Source: CAYHZL01 sp964361075 (GTDB taxonomy: Bacteria; Bacteroidota; Ignavibacteria; UBA10030; UBA8401). Taken from it: DNA of 10,297 nt. Position numbers and translations under genes: made by a program. Below, piece by piece: positions 1 through 6,129 of this stretch (within the stretch, counting starts at the first letter, position 1; the number at the start of each line of letters is the position of its first letter). Location: positions 1-10,297 of the forward strand of contig CAYHZL010000129.1 of assembly GCA_964361075.1 (NCBI GenBank), in the 5' to 3' direction. The notes beneath the pieces were generated by a model. The model was not told the DNA's origin. It did not search any database and saw only the letters and a program-made list of their open reading frames with translations.

Positions 1-67
1 TTATCATTCGTACATAGTTTCCTTTTGAACTGCGGCTTTTTACCGAAATTCAAAAATAGTTCAATTT

Positions 68-105
68 ATCAGTGTTTATCAGTCAAATCCGTGTCATCTG
101 TGTTC
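68..105. repeat. Degenerate 9-10-base tandem repeat, ATCNGTGTT type
   Basis: Four consecutive units begin with ATC: ATCAGTGTTT at 68, ATCAGTCAA at 78, ATCCGTGTC at 87 and ATCTGTGTTC at 96. The consensus is ATCNGTGTY. No reading frame explains the array. It lies in the gap upstream of lysA and no function can be read from it. Similar ATCCGTGTNATCTGTG strings occur, from memory, in intergenic DNA of many unrelated bacteria. The rest of 1-137 shows no gene. Confidence 0.6.
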
Positions 106-137
106 TATTTTTTCTAACCGTTGAGTAGTTATGAAAA

Positions 138-172
138 ACTTAACAGCTAAAAGCCAACATCTAACACCTAAA
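138..172. repeat. Heptanucleotide array A (consensus AGCTAAC) before lysA
   Basis: Five 7-base units in register: ACTTAAC at 138, AGCTAAA at 145, AGCCAAC at 152, ATCTAAC at 159 and ACCTAAA at 166. The array runs into the A-tract just before the lysA start, where a Shine-Dalgarno site would normally be. Arrays of the same period and core occur at 1450-1477 and 1839-1873. Because AGCT is its own complement, the orientation of the arrays cannot be assigned firmly. Confidence 0.6.
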
Positions 173-177
173 AAAAA

Positions 178-1446
178 ATGAAATATTTTACTTACAAAAA
201 AAATCAATTGTATTGCGAAGATGTTCTTGTGCGCGAGTTAGCCGAAGAATTCGGAACGCCGTTGTACATTTACAGTAAGAAACAAATGCTTGAAAATTTT
301 CGCACGGTTGATTCAGCTTTTGCCGATGTTAACCATGTAACATGTTATGCGATGAAAGCAAATTCGAATCATGAATTGCTGAAACTTCTCGCAAAAGAAA
401 ATGCCGGTGTTGATGTTGTGTCTGGCGGGGAATTATATCTTGCGTTGAAAGCCGGGTTTCATCCTTCGAAAATTACTTTTGCCGGTGTTGGAAAACGCGA
501 CGACGAAATTGAATATGCGCTGAAGCAAAAAATTTTTTCGTTCAATGTCGAATCGCTGCAGGAAGTAGAAGTACTAAATTCCATCGCCGCCCGGCTGAAC
601 ACCACCGCGCGCATCGCGCTGCGTATTAATCCTGATATTGATGCTTCAACTCATCCATATATTTCTACAGGATTAAAAACAAATAAATTCGGAATTGATA
701 TTAGTATTGCGATGCAAGCATTTCAACACGCGCACTCATTTGCAAATCTTGAAGTGGACGGAATTCACACGCACATCGGTTCGCAGATTACTAAAATTGA
801 ACCGTTTGTTCAGACTGCGAATACAGTACAATCGCTTGTCGAACAATTGCGAACAGCAGGCATCAATATCCGGCACATCGATTTTGGCGGCGGCTTCGGA
901 ATTACGTACAAAAATGCGCTGAAGAATTCGCTGTTGCCAATTGAAGAAACAACAACTGCCGATGAAGCGCCGTCACCGGATGTATTCGTTTCTGCCGTCC
1001 TTCCGATTTTAAAAGAAACGAATTGCAAATTATTTTTTGAGCCCGGTCGTTCCATTGTCGCTAATTCCGGAATTTTAATTACACGTGTGTTGTTCACAAA
1101 AGAAAACGGCGCAAAAAAATTTATTATTGTTGATGCTGCTATGACTGAATTATTGCGTCCGAGTTTGTATCAGGCGTATCATCAAATTGTTCCTTTGGAA
1201 TTGCAAAGCACGGCACCGGAAAAAGTTGATGTTGTTGGACCAGTGTGCGAAACGGGAGATTTCATTGCTCGTGAACGCATGATGCAGCCTTTGCACCGTG
1301 GTGAATATCTTGCAGTGTTAGATGCCGGTGCGTACGGATTTGCGCTGTCATCAAATTACAATGCCCGCCCGCGCGTTGCAGAAGTGTTGGTGAATGGTGA
1401 GAAGGTGAGAGTGATTAGGGAAAGAGAAACTTTTGATACATTATGA
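178..1446 (+). CDS. lysA: Diaminopimelate decarboxylase
   Basis: Catalyses the last step of lysine synthesis, PLP-dependent decarboxylation of meso-diaminopimelate to L-lysine, in the cytoplasm. The 422-residue protein has the fold-III decarboxylase layout. An N-terminal alpha/beta barrel carries the PLP lysine in YAMKANSN (Lys60). HIGSQ (199-203), the phosphate-binding GGGFG (237-241) and EPGR (288-291) follow. The C-terminal beta domain has CETGD (357-361, with the Cys contributed to the active site across the dimer), DAGAYG (382-387) and the YNxRPR motif (394-399). The length is normal for the family. The ATG at 178 precedes the first conserved residues closely and has no Shine-Dalgarno site, only an A-run. 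asd, another gene of the same pathway, lies downstream beyond a small inserted-looking gene. The ornithine/arginine decarboxylase alternative is unlikely given the HIGSQ and CETGD context. Confidence 0.96.
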   Translation: MKYFTYKKNQLYCEDVLVRELAEEFGTPLYIYSKKQMLENFRTVDSAFADVNHVTCYAMKANSNHELLKLLAKENAGVDVVSGGELYLALKAGFHPSKITFAGVGKRDDEIEYALKQKIFSFNVESLQEVEVLNSIAARLNTTARIALRINPDIDASTHPYISTGLKTNKFGIDISIAMQAFQHAHSFANLEVDGIHTHIGSQITKIEPFVQTANTVQSLVEQLRTAGINIRHIDFGGGFGITYKNALKNSLLPIEETTTADEAPSPDVFVSAVLPILKETNCKLFFEPGRSIVANSGILITRVLFTKENGAKKFIIVDAAMTELLRPSLYQAYHQIVPLELQSTAPEKVDVVGPVCETGDFIARERMMQPLHRGEYLAVLDAGAYGFALSSNYNARPRVAEVLVNGEKVRVIRERETFDTL

Positions 1447-1449
1447 AAT

Positions 1450-1477
1450 AGCTAACAGCTGTAGGCTATCAGCTTAA
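1450..1477. repeat. Heptanucleotide array B between lysA and the four-helix-bundle gene
   Basis: Four 7-base units follow the lysA stop after 3 bases: AGCTAAC at 1450, AGCTGTA at 1457, GGCTATC at 1464 and AGCTTAA at 1471. AGCTG (1457-1461) and CAGCT (1470-1474) could also pair as a short hairpin. It is the left border of the small gene at 1492-1851, and array C is its right border. Confidence 0.65.
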
Positions 1478-1491
1478 AAGAAATATACAGT

Positions 1492-1851
1492 ATGCAAAAT
1501 TTTAAAAATTTACTTGTGTGGCAGAAAGCTCATCTTTTGGTTAAAGGAGTATATACAATTACAAATGATTTTCCCAAAGATGAATTGTATGGAATAACAT
1601 CGCAACTAAGAAGATCTTCGGTATCAATTCCAACAAACATTGCCGAAGGAACCGGAAGAGGAAGCGATGCGGATTTCAAAAGATTTCTTCAGATAGCATT
1701 TGGTTCTGCCTCGGAAGTAGAATATTTGATTTTGTTATCACACGAATTGAAATATATTTCTGATTCGCAGACAAGACCAATAGAAAACCAAATTATAGAA
1801 GTAAAAAAAATGCTTTCGTCATTAATGAATAAAATAAAAACTACAAGCTGA
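1492..1851 (+). CDS. Four-helix-bundle protein, S23/IVP family
   Basis: A 119-residue helical protein of the four-helix-bundle family (S23 ribosomal protein / 23S rRNA intervening-sequence protein, related to the bAvd accessory protein of diversity-generating retroelements). Diagnostic stretches are the N-terminal F-x-x-L-x-V-W-Q-K-A (residues 4-13), FPKDELYGITSQLRRSSVSI (28-47), TNIAEGTGR (48-56), and the later RFLQIAFGSASEVEYLI region. The family forms pentameric, positively charged bundles thought to bind nucleic acid; the role of free-standing copies is not known. There is no reverse transcriptase or variable repeat here, so a retroelement role is not supported. The gene sits between lysA and asd with short gaps. 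Its stop codon (1849-1851) lies inside heptad array C, so the repeat overlaps the coding end. This suggests that gene and repeats arrived or moved as a unit. Confidence 0.9.
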   Translation: MQNFKNLLVWQKAHLLVKGVYTITNDFPKDELYGITSQLRRSSVSIPTNIAEGTGRGSDADFKRFLQIAFGSASEVEYLILLSHELKYISDSQTRPIENQIIEVKKMLSSLMNKIKTTS

Positions 1852-1873
1852 AAGCTAATAGCTGACAACTACT
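1839..1873. repeat. Heptanucleotide array C, overlapping the four-helix-bundle stop
   Basis: Units in register: AACTACA at 1839, AGCTGAA at 1846, AGCTAAT at 1853, AGCTGAC at 1860 and AACTACT at 1867. The second unit contains the last Ser codon and the TGA stop of the upstream gene. The array ends 11 bases before the asd start. Together with array B it brackets the four-helix-bundle gene. Confidence 0.65.
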
Positions 1874-1884
1874 GAGAGAAATCA

Positions 1885-2886
1885 ATGAAAACGTATGATG
1901 TTATTGTAGCCGGAGCGACCGGCATGGTCGGAAGAAAAATGATGCAAGTTCTTGAAGAACGAAATTTTCCTGTTGCGCAATTAATTCCTCTGGCCTCGGA
2001 ACGTTCTGCAGGACATGAAGTTGAATTCAAAGGAAAAAAATATACAGTAGAAGTGTTATCGCGTGCGACGTTGGAAAAATACAAAGCGCCGATCGCGTTG
2101 TTTTCTGCGGGCGGTTCGACAAGTAAAGAGTTTGCACCGATTGCCGTAGCAGCCGGCACATTGGTGATTGACAACAGCAGTGCGTGGAGAATGGATAACA
2201 ATGTTCCGCTTGTTGTGCCGGAAGTAAATCGCGCCGATATTTTTAAACATAAAGGAATTATTGCGAATCCGAATTGTTCAACAATTCAAATGGTAGTTGT
2301 TTTAAAACCGTTGCATGATAAATATAAAATTAAACGAGTTGTTGTTTCCACATATCAATCGGTTACCGGCGCCGGACAAAAAGGATACGACCAATTGATG
2401 GATGAGTGGAATAAAGAAAAAGTGAAGTCGCCGAAATTTCCACACCAAATTTCATTTAACTGTATTCCGCACATTGATGATTTTATTGAAAACGGATACA
2501 CGAAAGAAGAAATGAAAATGGTGAATGAAACAAAAAAGATTATGGGTGACGATTCTATTTCCCTCACCGCAACGTGCGTGCGTGTGCCAACTATTGGCGG
2601 ACACAGCGAATCGGTCAATATCGAATTTGAAAAACCGTTCGATTTGAAAGATGTGTTTGAATTAATGCGAACGGCGCCGGGCATTATTCTTCAAGATGAG
2701 CCGCACAACAAATTATATCCGATGCCGATTTTTGCACACGACAAAGATGAAACATTTGTCGGACGGTTGCGCCGCGATGAATCCATTGCCAACGGTTTGA
2801 ATATGTGGATTGTGTCGGATAATATCCGCAAAGGTGCAGCAACGAATGCCGTGCAAATTGCCGAAGAATATATCAAAGGAAAATAA
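1885..2886 (+). CDS. asd: Aspartate-semialdehyde dehydrogenase
   Basis: Reduces L-aspartyl-4-phosphate to L-aspartate 4-semialdehyde with NADPH, the branch point to diaminopimelate/lysine, threonine and methionine. The 333-residue protein begins with a Rossmann segment containing GATGMVG (10-16). The catalytic cysteine is Cys131 in NPNCSTIQM. GAGQKGYDQL (162-171) follows, then the substrate-binding CVRVP (231-235) with the active-site His240 in GGHSES. GRLRRD (293-298) and the C-terminal SDNIRKGAATNA (311-322) also fit the family. Length is normal. The ATG at 1885 follows a weak purine stretch (GAGAGAAA). It lies downstream of lysA with the small four-helix-bundle gene between them, and only 4 bases separate it from the following NUDIX gene, so co-transcription of those two is likely. 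Confidence 0.96.
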   Translation: MKTYDVIVAGATGMVGRKMMQVLEERNFPVAQLIPLASERSAGHEVEFKGKKYTVEVLSRATLEKYKAPIALFSAGGSTSKEFAPIAVAAGTLVIDNSSAWRMDNNVPLVVPEVNRADIFKHKGIIANPNCSTIQMVVVLKPLHDKYKIKRVVVSTYQSVTGAGQKGYDQLMDEWNKEKVKSPKFPHQISFNCIPHIDDFIENGYTKEEMKMVNETKKIMGDDSISLTATCVRVPTIGGHSESVNIEFEKPFDLKDVFELMRTAPGIILQDEPHNKLYPMPIFAHDKDETFVGRLRRDESIANGLNMWIVSDNIRKGAATNAVQIAEEYIKGK

Positions 2887-2890
2887 TTTC

Positions 2891-3439
2891 ATGCAGCAAT
2901 GGAAAACACTTTCACGCAGAGTAATTCTTAATCACAGCAAATATTTGTGCGTGGAAAACCATTCCATTGAATTGCCGGATGGAAAACGGATTGACGATTG
3001 GCCTTGGGTAATTTCACCGGATTATATTAATGCAATTGCGGTAACGGACGGACAAAAATTTCTTTGCTTCAAACAAGTAAAATATGCGGTGCAAGGTGTT
3101 TCGCTTGCACCGGTTGGCGGTTATCTCGAACCGAATGAAGATCCGTTGCTTGCCGCACAACGCGAATTGCGTGAAGAGACGGGATATGAAGCGCGTCAGT
3201 GGATTAATCTCGGAAGTTTTCCTGCTGATGGAAATCATTTTTGCGGAATGGCACATTTGTTTCTTGCACTTGGTGCAATAAAAGTAACAGAGCCGATAGT
3301 TGATGATTTGGAAGAGCAAATGTTAGTTGAACTTTCTTTTGCCGAAATTGAAGATGCGCTTGCGAAAAAAGAATTTAAAGTTCTCTCGTGGACAACGAAT
3401 GTAGCACTCGCACTACAGTATCTAAAAAGAAAGCAATAA
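2891..3439 (+). CDS. NUDIX hydrolase, ADP-ribose pyrophosphatase type
   Basis: A 182-residue protein with a complete NUDIX box (GX5EX7REUXEEXGU) at residues 77-99. Gly77, Glu83, Arg91-Glu92, Glu95-Glu96 and Gly98 are all present, so magnesium binding and nucleoside-diphosphate-linked hydrolysis are expected. The start LSRRVILNHSKYL and the later IELPDGKRIDDW segment resemble the ADP-ribose/sugar pyrophosphatase branch (NudF/TrmX type) rather than MutT. Substrate cannot be fixed from sequence. The frame is open upstream to 2810 inside asd, but the ATG at 2891 is preferred. It lies 4 bases after the asd stop and has AAGGA (2876-2880) at suitable spacing. Homology-like sequence also begins only there. 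Probably in one transcript with asd. Confidence 0.9.
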   Translation: MQQWKTLSRRVILNHSKYLCVENHSIELPDGKRIDDWPWVISPDYINAIAVTDGQKFLCFKQVKYAVQGVSLAPVGGYLEPNEDPLLAAQRELREETGYEARQWINLGSFPADGNHFCGMAHLFLALGAIKVTEPIVDDLEEQMLVELSFAEIEDALAKKEFKVLSWTTNVALALQYLKRKQ

Positions 3440-3491
3440 AACAGTAATGTACTAGTGCCATTTCTAAAAATTAAGGTAGTGTGTTTTTGTA

Positions 3492-3788
3492 ACCCCCTCT
3501 CAATCTCCAATGCTGTCAACTTAAGGATTTGTCATTGCGAGGAATGAGTCACGCGCCAGCGTGACGAATGACGCGGCAATCTTTTCTTTAATGATTTTAA
3601 GATTGCTTCGGCAAAAAACGCCTCGCAATGACCGTACTGGTTGTTTTGTTTGACAAATGTGGCATTAGTAATTCCTTAAGTTGACAGCATTGCTCTCAAT
3701 CTCCCCCTAAGGGGGAGAGGAATATTTCCATCCCCTTTTAGGGGAGGGAATTTTCTCCCCCTGCAAGGGGGAGAAGCAAAGAGGGGGT
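3492..3788. repeat. GC-rich palindromic repeat, split by an insertion
   Basis: The outer ends ACCCCCTCT (3492-3500) and AGAGGGGGT (3780-3788) are perfect inverted repeats. Between them lie three short hairpins: CTCCCCC/GGGGGAG at 3701-3717, TCCCCT/AGGGGA at 3731-3745, and an 8-base stem at 3755-3762/3766-3773. The stretch looks like one palindromic element of about 100 bases, broken after the left end by the element at 3508-3692. It is non-coding. Another AACCCCCTTTT start is visible at the right edge of the window (about 10288-10297). The hairpins might stop transcription after the NUDIX gene, but no run of T follows them directly. Confidence 0.65.
3508..3692. mobile_element. IS4-like MITE with 20-base TIRs and 11-base target duplication
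   Basis: A 185-base element without coding capacity. Its ends are perfect 20-base inverted repeats: CAATGCTGTCAACTTAAGGA at 3508-3527 and the complement at 3673-3692. The 11-base string CTCTCAATCTC occurs directly before it (3497-3507) and directly after it (3693-3703). Removing the element and one copy restores a continuous GC-rich palindromic repeat. The ends resemble those of IS4 (AATGC...TTAAGGA, recalled from memory), and IS4-subgroup insertions make 10-13-base duplications, which agrees. Inside are nested palindromes: GTCATTGCGAGG (3531-3542) with its complement (3621-3632), GCAATCTT (3576-3583) with its complement (3599-3606), and the hairpin GTCACGC/GCGTGAC (3548-3554/3559-3565). Confidence 0.8.
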
Positions 3789-3823
3789 GATTTGAAGTAA
3801 AAACGAATTTTAAATTTGCCATG

Positions 3824-3854
3824 TTGAGTAGTTACGATCTGACAATTATTTTTG
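3824..3854 (+). promoter_or_regulatory. Possible Bacteroidota-type promoter before the esterase gene
   Basis: TTG at 3824-3826 and TATTTTTG at 3847-3854 are spaced by 20 bases. They match the Bacteroidota housekeeping pattern TTTG/TTG then TAnnTTTG. The -7 element ends only 3 bases before the first ATG (3858), so transcripts would have almost no leader. The match could be chance in AT-rich DNA. The left part lies in a 14-base string GTTGAGTAGTTACG (3823-3836), which recurs with one change at 120-133 upstream of lysA. Confidence 0.25.
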
Positions 3855-3857
3855 TTA

Positions 3858-4715
3858 ATGATGAAAAAACTTTTTCTTCTATTTTTCATTTGTACACTTT
3901 CTTCCTTTCCGCAAGAACGCCAACATACACTGAGCGGCGCATTTCGTTATCACAAAAATTTCCATTCAAAATATTTAGAGAAGGAGAGAGATATCATTAT
4001 CTATCTCCCGCCGCAGTATGGCACAACGACGCAACGATTTTCGGTGTTGTATATGCACGACGGACAAAATATTTTTAACGGAGCAACAAGTTTTATTCCG
4101 GGAATGGAATGGCGTGTTGATGAAGCGGCGCAGACTTTGATTGATTCAAATAGTATTGAGCCAATAATTATTGTCGGCGTGTATAATACAAGCGACCGCA
4201 TGGCAGAATACACGCCGACACAATCTTTTGATTCAACCAGTAAAGCGTTCGGTCTTGGCGGAAACGGCGATGCGTACGGAAGAATGCTTGTTGAAGAATT
4301 AAAATCGTTTATTGATTCAACGTATCGTACTCTGCGCGATGCACAACACACGGCACTCGCCGGTTCTTCACTTGGCGCTCTGATTACGCTTCATCTTGGC
4401 TTGAAATATCCGAATATCTTCAGCAAGCTTGCTGTGGTTTCTCCTTCTGTGTGGTGGGATAAAGAAATGATTGTGAAGGAAGTGAACGCTTTACACGCAC
4501 ATCTTCCGCTTCAAATCTGGTTGGATGTGGGAACGAAGGAAGGTGATGACAAGACAGTTGACGATGCAATGAAATTGCGCGATGCTCTGCTCGCAAAGCA
4601 ATGGGGATTGAATAAAGATTTATTTTTCTATATTGATGAAAGCGCTGAACACAACGAGCATGCGTGGAGCGTACGTATGCCAATGATTCTGAAATATTTA
4701 TTTCCGAAAAAATAA
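3858..4715 (+). CDS. Exported alpha/beta hydrolase, esterase D family
   Basis: A 285-residue putative serine esterase of the esterase D / enterochelin-esterase-like family. The N-terminus has two lysines and a hydrophobic stretch (about residues 5-17) typical of a Sec signal peptide, so a periplasmic or outer location is expected; the cysteine in it has no good lipobox. Family signs are LYMHDGQNIF (about 65-74), the nucleophile elbow GSSLG (169-173, Ser171) followed by a helix and VVSPSVWW, an acidic turn GTKEGDD (225-231), and the likely catalytic His268 in HNEHAW. Substrate is unknown. Start: two adjacent ATGs at 3858 and 3861; the frame is open to a TTG at 3852, but no Shine-Dalgarno site decides. 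Only 13 bases separate it from the LD-carboxypeptidase gene, suggesting one operon. Confidence 0.85.
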   Translation: MMKKLFLLFFICTLSSFPQERQHTLSGAFRYHKNFHSKYLEKERDIIIYLPPQYGTTTQRFSVLYMHDGQNIFNGATSFIPGMEWRVDEAAQTLIDSNSIEPIIIVGVYNTSDRMAEYTPTQSFDSTSKAFGLGGNGDAYGRMLVEELKSFIDSTYRTLRDAQHTALAGSSLGALITLHLGLKYPNIFSKLAVVSPSVWWDKEMIVKEVNALHAHLPLQIWLDVGTKEGDDKTVDDAMKLRDALLAKQWGLNKDLFFYIDESAEHNEHAWSVRMPMILKYLFPKK

Positions 4716-4728
4716 ACTGAGGTACATT

Positions 4729-5814
4729 ATGTTTGACAATGTTTCGCGACGCGAATTTATTTCCGGCATCTCTGCAACTGCGCTTGCTACGGTGTATCCG
4801 AGCGACTTTCTTTCTGCTTTTGAAGATCGAACAAACTCATCAAAAGAACTTTCGCTGCTGAAGCCCAAAGCGCTGAAGCAAGGTGATACAATTGCCATCA
4901 TTGCTCCTGCATCAGGCGTGTACGAACGTGAAGATGTGCAAATCGCGAAGGAACTGATCGAGTCATTGGGATTCAAAGCTGTACTCGGAAAAAATATTTT
5001 CAATGCGTACGGCTATCTTGCCGGAAGCGATGCCAATCGCGCGAGTGATGTGAATGAAATGTTTCGCAGAAAAGATATTGATGGAATAATTTGTCTGCGC
5101 GGCGGCTGGGGTTCGATGCGTATTCTTCCGATGCTCGATTATACAATGATTCGAGAGAATCCGAAAGTGTTCATGGGATACAGCGATATTACTTCGCTGT
5201 TACTGGCGTTGTATAAATATTCCGGACTTGTTACGTTTCACGGACCGGTTGCTGAATCGACATACAACGAGTACACAATGGAGTATTTGAAAAAAGCAAT
5301 CTTTACTCCGCAAACAATCGGCGTGTTAAAAAATCCGCCGTTGAAATCTGATGAGCGGGTGAATCGGAACAATCGCATTATCAAATTAGGAAAAGGGAAA
5401 GCGAGCGGCATCTTGGTTGGAGGAAATTTATCGCTGCTCGTGTCAACACTTGGTACGCCGTTCGAAGTTGATATGAAAGGAAAAATTCTTTTCATTGAAG
5501 AAATTGGTGAAGAGCCGTACCGCGTTGATAGAATGCTTTCACACTTGTGGCTTGGCGGAAAATTGCAGGAACTTGCCGGACTTGTCTTTGGAAAATTTAC
5601 AGATTGTGTTCCAAGCGAGTACAAACCGGGATTTATTAATACACTGAGCATCGAAGAAATTCTTCGCACACGTGTTGAACCGCTTGGTGTTCCTGCGTTG
5701 TACGGTTATTCGTTCGGTCATATCAAAGATAAAATTACTTTGCCGCTTGGTGTGAAAGCAACGATTGATGCCGACGCGCAATTATTGACGATTGATGAAA
5801 ACGCAGTAGTATAG
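4729..5814 (+). CDS. LD-carboxypeptidase (peptidase S66), Tat-exported
   Basis: A 361-residue member of the S66 family (LdcA/MccF). LdcA cleaves the bond between L,D-linked residues of peptidoglycan tetrapeptides during recycling; MccF-like members hydrolyse other amide substrates. The catalytic serine is Ser152 in GYSD (150-153). The glutamate is probably Glu257 in LFIEEIGEEPYRVDRML, and the histidine is His331 in GYSFGH. The spacing follows LdcA. The N-terminus has the twin-arginine motif SRREFI (6-11) and a hydrophobic segment, so export by Tat is likely, unlike the cytoplasmic E. coli enzyme. This would place activity in the periplasm. A TGAGG Shine-Dalgarno site (4718-4722) supports the ATG at 4729. 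It follows the esterase gene by 13 bases. LdcA versus MccF-like activity cannot be separated here. Confidence 0.92.
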   Translation: MFDNVSRREFISGISATALATVYPSDFLSAFEDRTNSSKELSLLKPKALKQGDTIAIIAPASGVYEREDVQIAKELIESLGFKAVLGKNIFNAYGYLAGSDANRASDVNEMFRRKDIDGIICLRGGWGSMRILPMLDYTMIRENPKVFMGYSDITSLLLALYKYSGLVTFHGPVAESTYNEYTMEYLKKAIFTPQTIGVLKNPPLKSDERVNRNNRIIKLGKGKASGILVGGNLSLLVSTLGTPFEVDMKGKILFIEEIGEEPYRVDRMLSHLWLGGKLQELAGLVFGKFTDCVPSEYKPGFINTLSIEEILRTRVEPLGVPALYGYSFGHIKDKITLPLGVKATIDADAQLLTIDENAVV

Positions 5815-5841
5815 TTAATCCTTAAAAAATCTTATTTACAA

Positions 5842-6016
5842 ACTGATGTTACGCAGAGAACTAAATTCATTAGTACGATGCTTCGACGCGGCGCAGAAAC
5901 AGCGGTCATCCTGAGCAAATCCTTCGTTTTTTGAAGGATGCGTCGAAGGATGACTTAAATATTAAGGTTGCGCCTTGCTCAGCATGACTGATTTTCTGAT
6001 TTTGCGTAACATCAGT
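5842..6016. mobile_element. MITE-like element with ACTGATGTTACGCA ends
   Basis: A 175-base non-coding element bounded by perfect 14-base inverted repeats: ACTGATGTTACGCA (5842-5855) and its complement (6003-6016). TACAA flanks it directly on both sides (5837-5841, 6017-6021), a possible 5-base target duplication; the shared string TTACAAA partly overlaps the ends. Inside, GTCATCCTGAGCAA (5905-5918) pairs with 5975-5988 with one mismatch. ATCCTTC pairs with GAAGGAT (5919-5925/5933-5939), and CTTCGACGC (5881-5889) pairs with GCGTCGAAG (5940-5948). I could not assign the ends to an IS family. Together with the element at 6022-6102 it fills nearly the whole 315-base gap between the LD-carboxypeptidase and deacylase genes. 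Confidence 0.6.
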
Positions 6017-6021
6017 TACAA

Positions 6022-6102
6022 AGTGATGCCATGAGTTTGTTTATCAAGAACGTGAAAATTTGAATTATTTCTGAATCATTGTATTACACTCATGGCATCA
6101 CT
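6022..6102. repeat. Short inverted-repeat element, AGTSATGCCATGAGT family, copy 1
   Basis: Perfect 15-base inverted repeats AGTGATGCCATGAGT (6022-6036) and its complement (6088-6102) surround 51 AT-rich bases. A run of six T (6107-6112) follows, so the structure could also stop or attenuate transcription just before the deacylase gene. A second copy with one changed base in the ends lies at 8116-8217. No target duplication is visible, so mobility is inferred only from the second copy. Confidence 0.6.
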
Positions 6103-6129
6103 CGCATTTTTTAAGGTTCAACTATATAG

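Noticed and set aside
1492..1851. Diversity-generating retroelement accessory gene (bAvd)
   Set aside because: The family is related, but there is no reverse transcriptase, template repeat or variable target gene in the window.
138..1873. CRISPR-like array from the 7-base repeats
   Set aside because: The units are contiguous 7-mers without spacers and without cas genes.
2810..2890. Upstream ATG for the NUDIX gene overlapping asd
   Set aside because: It would add 27 residues with no family resemblance and overlap asd by 77 bases. The ATG at 2891 has AAGGA upstream and fits the family.
5238..5669. 143-codon open frame on the minus strand
   Set aside because: It lies wholly inside the LD-carboxypeptidase gene, whose frame has clear catalytic motifs; the antisense product shows no recognisable domain.
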